From positions 1-64,000 of the forward strand of contig JAOZHO010000049.1 in NCBI GenBank assembly GCA_026014875.1: a DNA stretch of 64,000 nt, read 5' to 3'. The notes below the pieces were generated by a model. It saw only the letters and a program-made list of their open reading frames with translations, was not told the origin of the DNA and did no database searches. Source of the stretch: Candidatus Bathyarchaeota archaeon. GTDB lineage: Archaea; Thermoproteota; Bathyarchaeia; TCS64. The translations under genes and the position numbers were made by a program. Positions 35,751 to 43,374 of this stretch are shown here, one piece after another. How positions within the stretch are numbered: position 1 is the stretch's first letter; each line of letters opens with the position of its first letter.

Positions 35751-36950
35751 CTAGGAGACCTCGAACTCGGTCTCCCAGACCTCTTCCACCAGGGTCTCCA
35801 CCTGATCGTAGACGGGGGTCCCCGCATCATCGTAGGTCATGATGAAGCTGTCGATGTGGACTCTTGCGATGTACAGCCCCGGATCCAGCCTGCCCACGGG
35901 GATCAGCGCCACGGGGTTCGTCAGGGCCTCGGTGACCATGACTCCCTCCCCGGGATCCGTGAGGTCCACCTCGAACCTGAACACCACGGGGTAGCTCTCC
36001 TGCCAGGCGAAGGACTCGACACGTATCTGGAACCCCCCTGTTGGGTGATCCCCTCTGGATATGATGACGCTGACAAAGTCCTCCGTCGATGGGGTCAGCG
36101 TGGAGGCGTCCCTCAGCATCGCCCAGAAATCGTTCCTGACCTCATAGCCCTCCATGACGTCGGGAGCGGTGGGATCACCCTCAGTCGCGATGATGTGGAT
36201 CCCCTCCTCGAAGAGGCCGACCCCGCCGGATTGATCATATAGAATCTCCCCCCTCACCGAGAAGTCGAGACTGGAGGTCTCCCCTCCCCTCACGACGACG
36301 GTGTCCTCCGCCAGCAGCTCCCCAGTCTCGCCGCGAACTCCCAGAGCGAAGACCCCGGGAGGGACGCCGCCGATGCTGTAGTGGCCGTCTGTCCCGGTTA
36401 TCGCGGCGATCTCGGGGAAGCCCGCGGAGCCCCTGATTATTGAGACCGAGTAGCCGGGAAGCGGGTTGCCGCTGTCGTCTGAGACCACTCCCTCGACGCC
36501 CCCGGTCCCGGTGCCCTGGATGATATCTAGAATCCCCTCCCCGACCTCAGCCAGCCCCTCCGGGAGGACCCCCTTGGAGGCCCATTCGTCCACCCACTGA
36601 ACCTGCTTCGAGGTCGAGTCCATCTCAACGGTGAGGCTATACGAGAAGAAATCAGCGACCCCCGCCTTCGCTCCATACGTCGCTTCGAGTTCCATGAAGC
36701 CCGAATCCTCTATCAGGGCGACGAGCTCCTCCCACTCAGCATCGGTGAGGGTGAACTCGGCATCTCCCAACAAGTTGGAGGAGAGAGCGACGGAGCCATC
36801 GGACCCGATGGTCAGGGTCTCATCGATCCCGGCGAAGCCCCCTGATCTACTCCAGGCGACCCCCGTGATATTCTGGGGTGGATTCCACAGGAAAGAGTAG
36901 GCAAAGACCGCAACCACAGCGAGGGCAACCCAGATGATGAACATATACAT
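35751..36950 (-). CDS. Exported protein with emfourin-like and carboxypeptidase-regulatory-like domains
   Basis: A membrane anchor (FIIWVALAVVAVFAYSFLW) is followed by a domain of about 110 residues resembling emfourin, the protealysin inhibitor family (WSRSGGFAGIDETL, LTDAEWEELVALIEDS). Next is a carboxypeptidase-regulatory-like domain (VVSDDSGNPLPG, GTDGHYSIGGVPPG) and then a beta-rich region. A role as surface sensor or protease inhibitor is inferred. The start is ATG 36950 (36944 is possible); the longer frame upstream covers the promoter. Confidence 0.6.
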   Translation of the reverse strand: MYMFIIWVALAVVAVFAYSFLWNPPQNITGVAWSRSGGFAGIDETLTIGSDGSVALSSNLLGDAEFTLTDAEWEELVALIEDSGFMELEATYGAKAGVADFFSYSLTVEMDSTSKQVQWVDEWASKGVLPEGLAEVGEGILDIIQGTGTGGVEGVVSDDSGNPLPGYSVSIIRGSAGFPEIAAITGTDGHYSIGGVPPGVFALGVRGETGELLAEDTVVVRGGETSSLDFSVRGEILYDQSGGVGLFEEGIHIIATEGDPTAPDVMEGYEVRNDFWAMLRDASTLTPSTEDFVSVIISRGDHPTGGFQIRVESFAWQESYPVVFRFEVDLTDPGEGVMVTEALTNPVALIPVGRLDPGLYIARVHIDSFIMTYDDAGTPVYDQVETLVEEVWETEFEVS

Positions 36951-37044
36951 TCTTCGACCGGACGCGAACCCCAAGGCAGTCTCCCGCCAACCTGATCGCC
37001 CAAGACCGTGATAAATGATTCTGGACTTGTACAGGACAATCCCG

Positions 37045-37287
37045 ATGCAACGCATCCCTGCATCAACGATAAGTATCACAGGCGCAGACCTAGACGCGGG
37101 ATGCAACTTGGAAGACCCATCTATTCTGGAACAAATGCTCAGGACAGCCGAGGAGCGGTACGGCCCGGATGAGGCGGAGAGGCTGAAGCCCTTCATCAAG
37201 AAGCTTGCCGAGGCCGTCTGGAAGGTCCAGGGATTCGAGCTGGAGCCGGGGGACGATCCCTCCGGCGACCCCGGGGAGGACCGTTGA
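37045..37287 (+). CDS. GatC/AtzG-like small partner of the downstream amidase
   Basis: The product is about 80 residues from ATG 37045; ATG 37105 is a shorter option. It has amphipathic helices (EAERLKPFIKKLAEAVWKVQ) and ends with FELEPGDDP, like AtzG/DUF4089 proteins, small GatC-like subunits found beside GatA-like amidases. The stop and the amidase start share one base (TGATG), so they are translationally coupled. The link to AtzG rests on size, pattern and position, not on detected homology. Confidence 0.45.
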   Translation: MQRIPASTISITGADLDAGCNLEDPSILEQMLRTAEERYGPDEAERLKPFIKKLAEAVWKVQGFELEPGDDPSGDPGEDR

Positions 37288-38588
37288 TGGAGCCCTACGA
37301 GCTCACCGTCGCCGAGGCTTCACAGCTGATACGCGAGGGTAAGCTCACGCCCGTCCGGCTCCTCGAGTCCATCCTTGAGCGCATCGACGCCCTGGAGCCC
37401 ACCCTCGAGGCCTGGGTCACCATGGACCGGGAGCGCGCCCTGTCTGACGCGGAGGCTCTCACCCGGGAAGCCCAGGAGGGGGCCCTCAGGAGCCCCGTCC
37501 ACGGGATACCCGTCGGGATCAAGGACATATACTTCACCCAGGGGCTCAGGACCACCATGGGCTCCCCCCTCTACGCCGACCACGTCCCCGAGTACGACGC
37601 CGAGACGGTCACCATCCTACGGGACGCCGGCGCAGTGATCCCCGGGAAGACCGAGACCACCGAGTTCGCCGCCTACGACCCCGCCCCCACCCGGAACCCC
37701 TGGAACACGGAGCACACCCCCGGGGGCAGCAGCAGCGGCTCCGCGGCCGCAGTCTCCTCGGGTATGTGCCCCGCGGCCCTGGGCTCCCAGACCGGGGGCT
37801 CCGTGATCCGCCCCGCCGCCTTCTGCGGAGTCGTCGGCCTCAAGCCCACATACGACCTCATCAGCCGCCGGGGGGTCTTCCCCCTCGCCTGGAGCCTCGA
37901 CCACGTCGGCTTCTTCACGAGAACCGTCGAGGACGCCTCCATCATGCTCGACGTCCTCTCCGGAGTGGAGCACCACCCCGACCCTGAGCCCCCGAAGCTG
38001 GGGCTCCTGCGAGGATACTACGAGAAGACGGCGGACGAATCGGTCTGGGAGGGGCTCATGGACGCGGCGGGCAGGCTGGAGGAGGCCGGCGCCGAGGTCG
38101 TGGAGCTACAGCTCCCCCGGAGCTTCGAGTACGTTCACCCCGCCCACAGAATCATCTTCGCCGCCGAGGCCGCCTCGGTCCACGAGGAGGGCTTCAGGAA
38201 GAACCCCGAATCCTACAAGCCCAAGATGAGAAGCCAGGTCGCCGCGGGGCTCCTGATCCCCTCCCGGGCCTACCTCAGGGCTAAGCGGATCAGGGGAGTC
38301 TTCGCCATGGAGGCCCGGGACCTCCTGGGGGAGGCGGACTGCCTCCTCACACCCTCCTCGGTGACCCCCGCCTTGAGGGGCCTCGAGTCCACGGGCGACC
38401 CGGCGTTCAACGCCCCCTGGAGCTTCTGCGGCTTTCCCGCCATCACGGTCCCATGCGGCCTCACAGGGGATGGATTACCCCTGGGCCTGCAGCTCACGGG
38501 GCCCCCCTACGGCGAGGAGGGTCTGCTATCCGCTGCCGGTTGGTGCGAGAGAATCCTGGACTTCCCCAAGGGGTCTCGGACCCCGTGA
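37287..38588 (+). CDS. Amidase-signature family amidase (GatA/AtzE-like)
   Basis: All signature parts are present: catalytic Lys79 in GIPVGIKDIYF, the GGSSSGSAAAV loop with cis-Ser, and nucleophile Ser172 in GSQTGGSVIRP. Length (433) is normal. It could hydrolyse small amides or biuret-like compounds, or act in a GatCAB-like complex. The coupled small gene before it favours a two-subunit enzyme. No GatB is present in the window. The following 270 bases to 38861 show no gene. Confidence 0.88.
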   Translation: MEPYELTVAEASQLIREGKLTPVRLLESILERIDALEPTLEAWVTMDRERALSDAEALTREAQEGALRSPVHGIPVGIKDIYFTQGLRTTMGSPLYADHVPEYDAETVTILRDAGAVIPGKTETTEFAAYDPAPTRNPWNTEHTPGGSSSGSAAAVSSGMCPAALGSQTGGSVIRPAAFCGVVGLKPTYDLISRRGVFPLAWSLDHVGFFTRTVEDASIMLDVLSGVEHHPDPEPPKLGLLRGYYEKTADESVWEGLMDAAGRLEEAGAEVVELQLPRSFEYVHPAHRIIFAAEAASVHEEGFRKNPESYKPKMRSQVAAGLLIPSRAYLRAKRIRGVFAMEARDLLGEADCLLTPSSVTPALRGLESTGDPAFNAPWSFCGFPAITVPCGLTGDGLPLGLQLTGPPYGEEGLLSAAGWCERILDFPKGSRTP

Positions 38589-38861
38589 GGGGTTCCGGAA
38601 GATTGAGATTTGGGCGGAGGGGTTCGAAATGATTCCGCCCAGGAGAGGACCCCGCCACCTCGTGGGGATGCGACCCCGACTCGCGCCGGGTCAGCCGTAA
38701 GCCGTCTCCAGACACGATTTTTCCTCGAATCCATTTAAAGGCCGTAGGGGTCCTGCTATTCTCCGATATTCTTCACGGTAGTTCTGGACCGGGGCCACTG
38801 ATCTCGGATCGATTTCAGTGTCCCGTCTGATAGATACGGGAAAGGGGTGGATAACCGGTGC

Positions 38862-40166
38862 TCAGCTCACGAGCTTCTTCATGAACTCGGTGTACTCCCC
38901 GGGGGGGATCGTGGGCTCGAAGGAGCTGATAATCTCCTTGGCCTTGGCGGCCCCGTCTATGAGGAGGTCGATGCATGCCAGGGCTAGGACCTTGGCTGGG
39001 AGGAGGTACCCGAGCTCCCTGTCCACGAACTCGTAGGTTCTCCCGTGGCCCGTGCCCGTGACGCCTCCCATCCCGATGCTGCTGGCGGGCATGACGCAGC
39101 TGATGTCCCCCATGTCAGTGGAGCCCGTGCTGTGGCCCCTCTCGTCGATCCTGTCCTCCCCCACGAGGGCGACGCAGTTCTCCCTGAGGACCCCGACGAG
39201 CCCCGGGTGGTGGCTGTAGGGCATGTAGCCGGGGAGGTCGTTGATCTCCACCTCAGCCCCCACCGCCATCGCCCCGGCCCTGAGGGCCCTGTTCACCTTG
39301 GCGTTGGCGTCCATGATGGCGTCCACGTTGCTCCCCCGGACGTAGCTCTCGATGCGGACATCGGCGGGGACGTTGTTCACGATCTCCCCACCCTTGGTGA
39401 TTATGGGGTGGACCCTGATGGTGTCCTCCTCCTTGAAGGTCTCCCTCTGGGCGTGGATACCCATGATCCCCAGCATCGCCGCGTTCAACGCGTTGATACC
39501 CTTGTCCGGGGCCCCCCCGGCGTGGGCCTCGAGCCCCACGTAGCGCACAAGCTTCCCCACGAAGCCGTTGTTGGAGCCCCCCACGCCGAGCCTGTCCACG
39601 AGGTCCGTGCCCGAGTGGGAGCCGATGCTGATGTCCACGTCGGCGAGCGCCCCTACGTGGATGAACTCCTGCTTCCCCCCCAGGAACTCGAGCCTCCCCT
39701 TCTCCCGGAGGCTGTTCCTGTAGTCGATCTCCAGATACTCCTCGGCGGGGACCGTGACCATCACCACGTTCCCCTCCAGCTCGTCCATGACCCCGCTGTC
39801 GCTGAGGCCGAATCCGGCCCCCAGCATGGCGGCGATCTGGGCGTTGTGTCCGCAGGCGTGGACCGCCCCGGTGATGGGGTCCGACTCGGGGTGATCGGGG
39901 CATCTGACGCTGTCCAGCTCCCCGATGATTCCCACGGAGGGCCTCGGCCCGGGCTTCTTTAGGTAGGCCTTGGAGCCGGTGATAGCGATCTCCCGTTTGT
40001 ACTCCCAGCCCATCTCCTCGTACTTCTGCTCCACGAGCTTCGCGGTCTCGAACTCTTTGTAGCCGAGCTCGGGCTTCTTCCAGATGGCGTCTCCGATCCC
40101 GATGATCTCTTCGGCCCTCTCGTCGATGGCCTTCAGGACTCTTTCCTTGAGAGCTTTCCTTGACAT
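38862..40166 (-). CDS. M20-family metal-dependent amidohydrolase
   Basis: Second M20 gene of the window, related to AbgA/AbgB-type enzymes. Metal motif is HACGHNAQIAAMLG, the acid-metal pair PAEEYLEID, the dimerisation domain holds GLEAHAGGAPDKG, and the C-terminal ligand is in GTGHGRTYEF. At 434 residues it is normal. A Ser-Met-Thr-Asp segment GSTDMGDIS is typical of AbgB. A ttaaatcc TATA-like element lies about 35 bases before its ATG. Confidence 0.87.
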   Translation of the reverse strand: MSRKALKERVLKAIDERAEEIIGIGDAIWKKPELGYKEFETAKLVEQKYEEMGWEYKREIAITGSKAYLKKPGPRPSVGIIGELDSVRCPDHPESDPITGAVHACGHNAQIAAMLGAGFGLSDSGVMDELEGNVVMVTVPAEEYLEIDYRNSLREKGRLEFLGGKQEFIHVGALADVDISIGSHSGTDLVDRLGVGGSNNGFVGKLVRYVGLEAHAGGAPDKGINALNAAMLGIMGIHAQRETFKEEDTIRVHPIITKGGEIVNNVPADVRIESYVRGSNVDAIMDANAKVNRALRAGAMAVGAEVEINDLPGYMPYSHHPGLVGVLRENCVALVGEDRIDERGHSTGSTDMGDISCVMPASSIGMGGVTGTGHGRTYEFVDRELGYLLPAKVLALACIDLLIDGAAKAKEIISSFEPTIPPGEYTEFMKKLVS

Positions 40167-40258
40167 TGTGAATGTTTAGAGTCGGTCGGATCTGGATTTA
40201 ACTCTGTCCAATAGCGACTCGAACGTGGGATTGGATAGAAACTGAGTCTGGAGCCGGT

Positions 40259-40414
40259 TCAGTCGGCTTCCTTCTTTTCGGTGCCGCAGCAGCTGCAGAC
40301 TATGAATCCTTCTTTTAGCTTCTTTTCGATGAACGCCTTGCACTCCTCGACCGTGAGGAAGAGGGGCTGCCCGCACTCATCGCACATCGATTCGTCGAAG
40401 CCGGCCTCGCTCAT
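40259..40414 (-). CDS. Small zinc-ribbon protein
   Basis: The 51-residue protein has two Cys pairs, CDEC at about residues 11-14 and CSCC at about 40-43, separated by an amphipathic helix (EECKAFIEKKLKEG). That is a rubredoxin-like zinc ribbon. Nothing else is recognised. It is divergent from the exported propeller gene. Confidence 0.65.
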   Translation of the reverse strand: MSEAGFDESMCDECGQPLFLTVEECKAFIEKKLKEGFIVCSCCGTEKKEAD

Positions 40415-40539
40415 CGAAAAAAGGATGGAGCGGACGACAAATATACCTTTCGAACAGCGCCCGGTCCACCGTCCTGAAGGGTCCCCTGTATGAGCCTCAA
40501 TACGTTAAAAAGATTCAACGCGGCTTGAATGATATCAGG

Positions 40540-41889
40540 ATGATCAAGTCGCGAGCCCTCCTTCCGATGATCCTTCTGCTGACCATGGTGGCAGGTAATC
40601 CACAGATTGCCGTATCATCGACCATCGACCCGGAACCGCTACGGATAGAGGAGCGGTGGCTCGTCACATGGGGAGGAGACTGGTACGAGTCCCCCCGGAG
40701 GATCATCTACGATGGCAGCCATCTCTACATCTACGGGAGGACCCTGAGCCACGGCGACGGGGAGTCCAACATCTTCCTCGCCAAATACGACATGGAAGGC
40801 GGGCTCGTATGGGACACAGTGTGGGAGACCCCCACCCTCGATGTCCCCCGGGGGTACGCCCTCGAGGGTCCCCACATCTACATCGCGGGGACCGCCTATC
40901 GCGGAGAGGACCCCCACGTGGACCTCGACGTCCTCCTGCTCAAGATCGACAGGGAATCGGGGGAGCTCGTCTGGAACGCCTCCTGGGGCGGCACCGGCTG
41001 GGAGGGAGAGCCAGGCTCGGACTATGGGAGGGACGTGGAGGTCCTCGACGACGCTATATACGTCGCAGGGATGACCACGAGCGACGCCGGCAGCCCCGAC
41101 GAGCATGATCTCCTCCTCCTCAAGTTCGACGCAGAGGGGAGGCTGATCTGGCGGAGACAGTACGGAGGCGACGCCACCCACGAGTACGGCTACCACCTCG
41201 AGGCCGGCGACGGGATGCTCTACGTCTCCGGCAGATTCCTCTCCCTGACCCGGAGCGCAGGCGAGACGATCAGGGAGGAGAGGATGCTCATATGCGAGTT
41301 GGGCCCCGACGGGGAGATGATCTGGAACGAGACCTACGTGGGCATACTGGATGAGCCCAGCGGCATGCGCATCCACGGGGGATCCATCTATCTCATTGGC
41401 AACACCTGGCTATCCGACAAGAAGGGCGAGATCTCCGTGATGAGGGTGGAGATGGACGGGGCCCTCGACTGGTACAAGCTGTGGGGGAGCAGGGAGAACG
41501 AGGCCGCCCACTACGGGCTAGCGGTCGCCGGGGACAGCGTGTACGCCTTCGGCGGCCTCGGGGGCCACGGAGTCAGGAACCAGGACCTCAGCCTCCTCCG
41601 GTACAGCCTCAGGGGAGAGCTCTTGGGCAATCTGACCTGGGGCTCGTGGAGAAACGAGTCCGCCTGGGACATGACCCTCATCGGGGACACGTTCTACCTC
41701 CTGGGCCAGGTCAGCGCCCCCGGGGAGGGCGTCGACGTATACCTCTCAGCCGTGGGAAACCCGTTCCTCCCGTATGTGGACCCGGGGCCGGAGGAACCAT
41801 TCTTGCAGACCTGGCAGATCTACGGAGTCGTAGGCATCTTGCTGGCGCTGACAGGTTACGTGCACCTCTGGCGGCTCGTCGACGAATAG
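40540..41889 (+). CDS. Exported beta-propeller-like surface protein
   Basis: A signal peptide (LLPMILLLTMVAGNPQ) leads into six or seven repeats of about 50 residues with motifs such as SHLYIYGRTLSHGDGES, then IYIAGTAYRGED, the pattern of SBBP/PQQ-type propellers. A membrane anchor IYGVVGILLALTGYVHLW ends it. The external propeller may bind a ligand or act as an adhesin. ATG 40540 is preferred, with a gttaaaaag TATA-like element before it. Confidence 0.7.
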   Translation: MIKSRALLPMILLLTMVAGNPQIAVSSTIDPEPLRIEERWLVTWGGDWYESPRRIIYDGSHLYIYGRTLSHGDGESNIFLAKYDMEGGLVWDTVWETPTLDVPRGYALEGPHIYIAGTAYRGEDPHVDLDVLLLKIDRESGELVWNASWGGTGWEGEPGSDYGRDVEVLDDAIYVAGMTTSDAGSPDEHDLLLLKFDAEGRLIWRRQYGGDATHEYGYHLEAGDGMLYVSGRFLSLTRSAGETIREERMLICELGPDGEMIWNETYVGILDEPSGMRIHGGSIYLIGNTWLSDKKGEISVMRVEMDGALDWYKLWGSRENEAAHYGLAVAGDSVYAFGGLGGHGVRNQDLSLLRYSLRGELLGNLTWGSWRNESAWDMTLIGDTFYLLGQVSAPGEGVDVYLSAVGNPFLPYVDPGPEEPFLQTWQIYGVVGILLALTGYVHLWRLVDE

Positions 41890-41944
41890 GCTCCCGCCGG
41901 CACCCGGTAGGGGTCGATTAGCCTCTTTCCAGCCTCCCAATAAT

Positions 41945-41966
41945 CGGTGTTGACCCCACAACACCG
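41945..41966 (+). terminator. Hairpin downstream of the propeller gene
   Basis: An eight-base stem (cggtgttg with caacaccg) and six-base loop lies about 55 bases after the stop. No T-run follows, so it may be a processing or stabilising hairpin instead of a terminator. Similar short motifs (atgcccc and tcggt) recur at 41972, 42009 and 42022. Confidence 0.4.
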
Positions 41967-42041
41967 GTATTAATGCCCCATCATCGGTCTTGCGGGGCGC
42001 CTATATCGATGCCCCTGCATCTAATGCCCCGGTGACCTAGA

Positions 42042-42260
42042 ATGAACACTGGAACCTACAGCGCGTTTGCGACCACATTCGGGATGAAGATGTACTACTT
42101 CTTCGTCGAGAGCAAAGATAGGAAGAGGCTGGGCTCCGGCGTTCCCGCTGGAGAATACACCGCCACTCCACAATCACCCAAAACGACTCCTCTCATCCCG
42201 TCCCCCGAGGATTTGGAGCTCCTTGTGAGCGACAAATCCTCCCCTTTTATTATAGCATAG
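42042..42260 (+). CDS. Hypothetical small protein
   Basis: A 72-codon ATG frame follows a ctatatc TATA-like element (42001-42007) by about 35 bases. The product has a hydrophobic-aromatic start and a proline-rich end, with no recognised family. It is the only candidate gene in 41890-42284. Weak evidence. Confidence 0.25.
   Translation: MNTGTYSAFATTFGMKMYYFFVESKDRKRLGSGVPAGEYTATPQSPKTTPLIPSPEDLELLVSDKSSPFIIA
42246..42254 (+). promoter_or_regulatory. TATA-like box for the DinB-like gene
   Basis: A tttattata element about 31 bases before TTG 42285 supports a leaderless start there. Confidence 0.4.
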
Positions 42261-42284
42261 AGTCATCTTTTTCACTGGGAATAC

Positions 42285-42782
42285 TTGTTGGACGTAAATC
42301 CAGCCACGAGCATAGGTGAAGCACTTCTAGAAGCATTCAGACTCATCTGGGAGATGTACGACGACGCCCTCGAGAACATCCCCGGGGAGCACTGGAGGAC
42401 AGGGGAGATCGACTACCTGATCCCCGCCCGCCAGGTCTACCACGCCGTCGAGACCGCGGATTTCTACTCCGGCGCCAACCCGAACGTTTTTTCATGGGGG
42501 CAGAGGTTCGACGGGGGATGCTTCGACTACCCGCCCGAGGGGCTTCCCACCAGGGAGCAGGCCCGGGAGTACCACGACGAGGTCCGGGTGAAGGTGACGG
42601 ATTGGATCCGGGGCATGGATGCTCCTGGAATCTCGGCACGGGAGAAATCCTTCCCTTGGACCGGGAGCGTGGTCCTGGGCAGAGCCCTCTACCTGCTGGG
42701 CCACTACCGCCAGCACTTCGGGGAGCTCAACGCGGAGCTGAGGAGGAGAGGGCTGCCCCGCATCAAGTGGACCACCCACTGA
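42285..42782 (+). CDS. DinB-like metal-binding protein
   Basis: A four-helix-bundle DinB pattern with ligands His53 (PARQVYHAVETADFY), His140 and His144 (LGHYRQHFGEL). Members bind a divalent metal, and some act as thiol transferases; most are uncharacterised. TTG 42285 is the start suggested by promoter spacing. Confidence 0.7.
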   Translation: MLDVNPATSIGEALLEAFRLIWEMYDDALENIPGEHWRTGEIDYLIPARQVYHAVETADFYSGANPNVFSWGQRFDGGCFDYPPEGLPTREQAREYHDEVRVKVTDWIRGMDAPGISAREKSFPWTGSVVLGRALYLLGHYRQHFGELNAELRRRGLPRIKWTTH

Positions 42783-42843
42783 GTCTCCCCTGGGCGATGA
42801 CACATGAGCTTTTTAGTGCCCGTTCTCATAAAAGGAGCCTGAG

Positions 42844-43182
42844 ATGATCGGCGTACACCTAATCATAGACGGCGTCCTCAGCCACAGCGTCGACGAGGAG
42901 GTGGGCAGGCGCATCCTGTCCGAGCTCCCCGCACTGATCGGGATGAAGATCCTCGCCGGGCCCTACGTCGTCGAGGGGGTCCCCGAGAACCCGGGTTGGA
43001 CGGGCTTCGTCATCATCGACAAGTCTCACATCGCCATCCACACATTCAACGAGGGAAACAAAGCCTCCGTCGACGTCTTCTCCTGCAAGACCTTCGACGA
43101 GGGGATCGTGTTCCGATACCTTGAGAAGCATCTCCCCTTCAAGAAGATGACCACCCGGATGCTGGAGAGGTCAGAGGAGTAA
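42844..43182 (+). CDS. speD: S-adenosylmethionine decarboxylase proenzyme
   Basis: AdoMet decarboxylase supplies decarboxylated SAM for spermidine or related polyamines. It self-cleaves to make a pyruvoyl cofactor from a serine. Here the site is Lys60-Ser61 in the block KSHIAIHTFNE, with His66 and the donor Cys81 in DVFSC at the expected spacings. Glu is usual just before the Ser, so Lys is a departure. The 112-residue size is normal for class 1b enzymes. A GC-rich inverted repeat follows the stop. Confidence 0.8.
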   Translation: MIGVHLIIDGVLSHSVDEEVGRRILSELPALIGMKILAGPYVVEGVPENPGWTGFVIIDKSHIAIHTFNEGNKASVDVFSCKTFDEGIVFRYLEKHLPFKKMTTRMLERSEE

Positions 43183-43333
43183 TCCCCGGCATACCGCCGG
43201 CGGCGGAGTTGGAGTCGAAGGGGTTTCTGTGATATCCCTTCCAGCATGTATGTTCGAGTATCCCAGTAAACTAGTGTTCGGGCTGATCATGTGGCGAATA
43301 GGGGTGGATGATCCACATACTTTATTGAGTGAA

Positions 43334-43347
43334 ACGCTAAATTTGGA
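43334..43347 (+). promoter_or_regulatory. TATA-like box for the giant BNR protein
   Basis: A tttggatataatac element lies about 30 bases before the ATG at 43375. The gap 43183-43333 holds no gene. Confidence 0.45.
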
Positions 43348-43374
43348 TATAATACGCCATTCGAGGCTAAACCC

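Noticed and set aside
38589-38861. A gene or RNA after the amidase
   Set aside because: Frames there are continuations or shadows, and no stable RNA fold was seen by eye.
41941-42041. A CRISPR-like array
   Set aside because: The repeated motifs are only five to eight bases with irregular spacing and no spacers.
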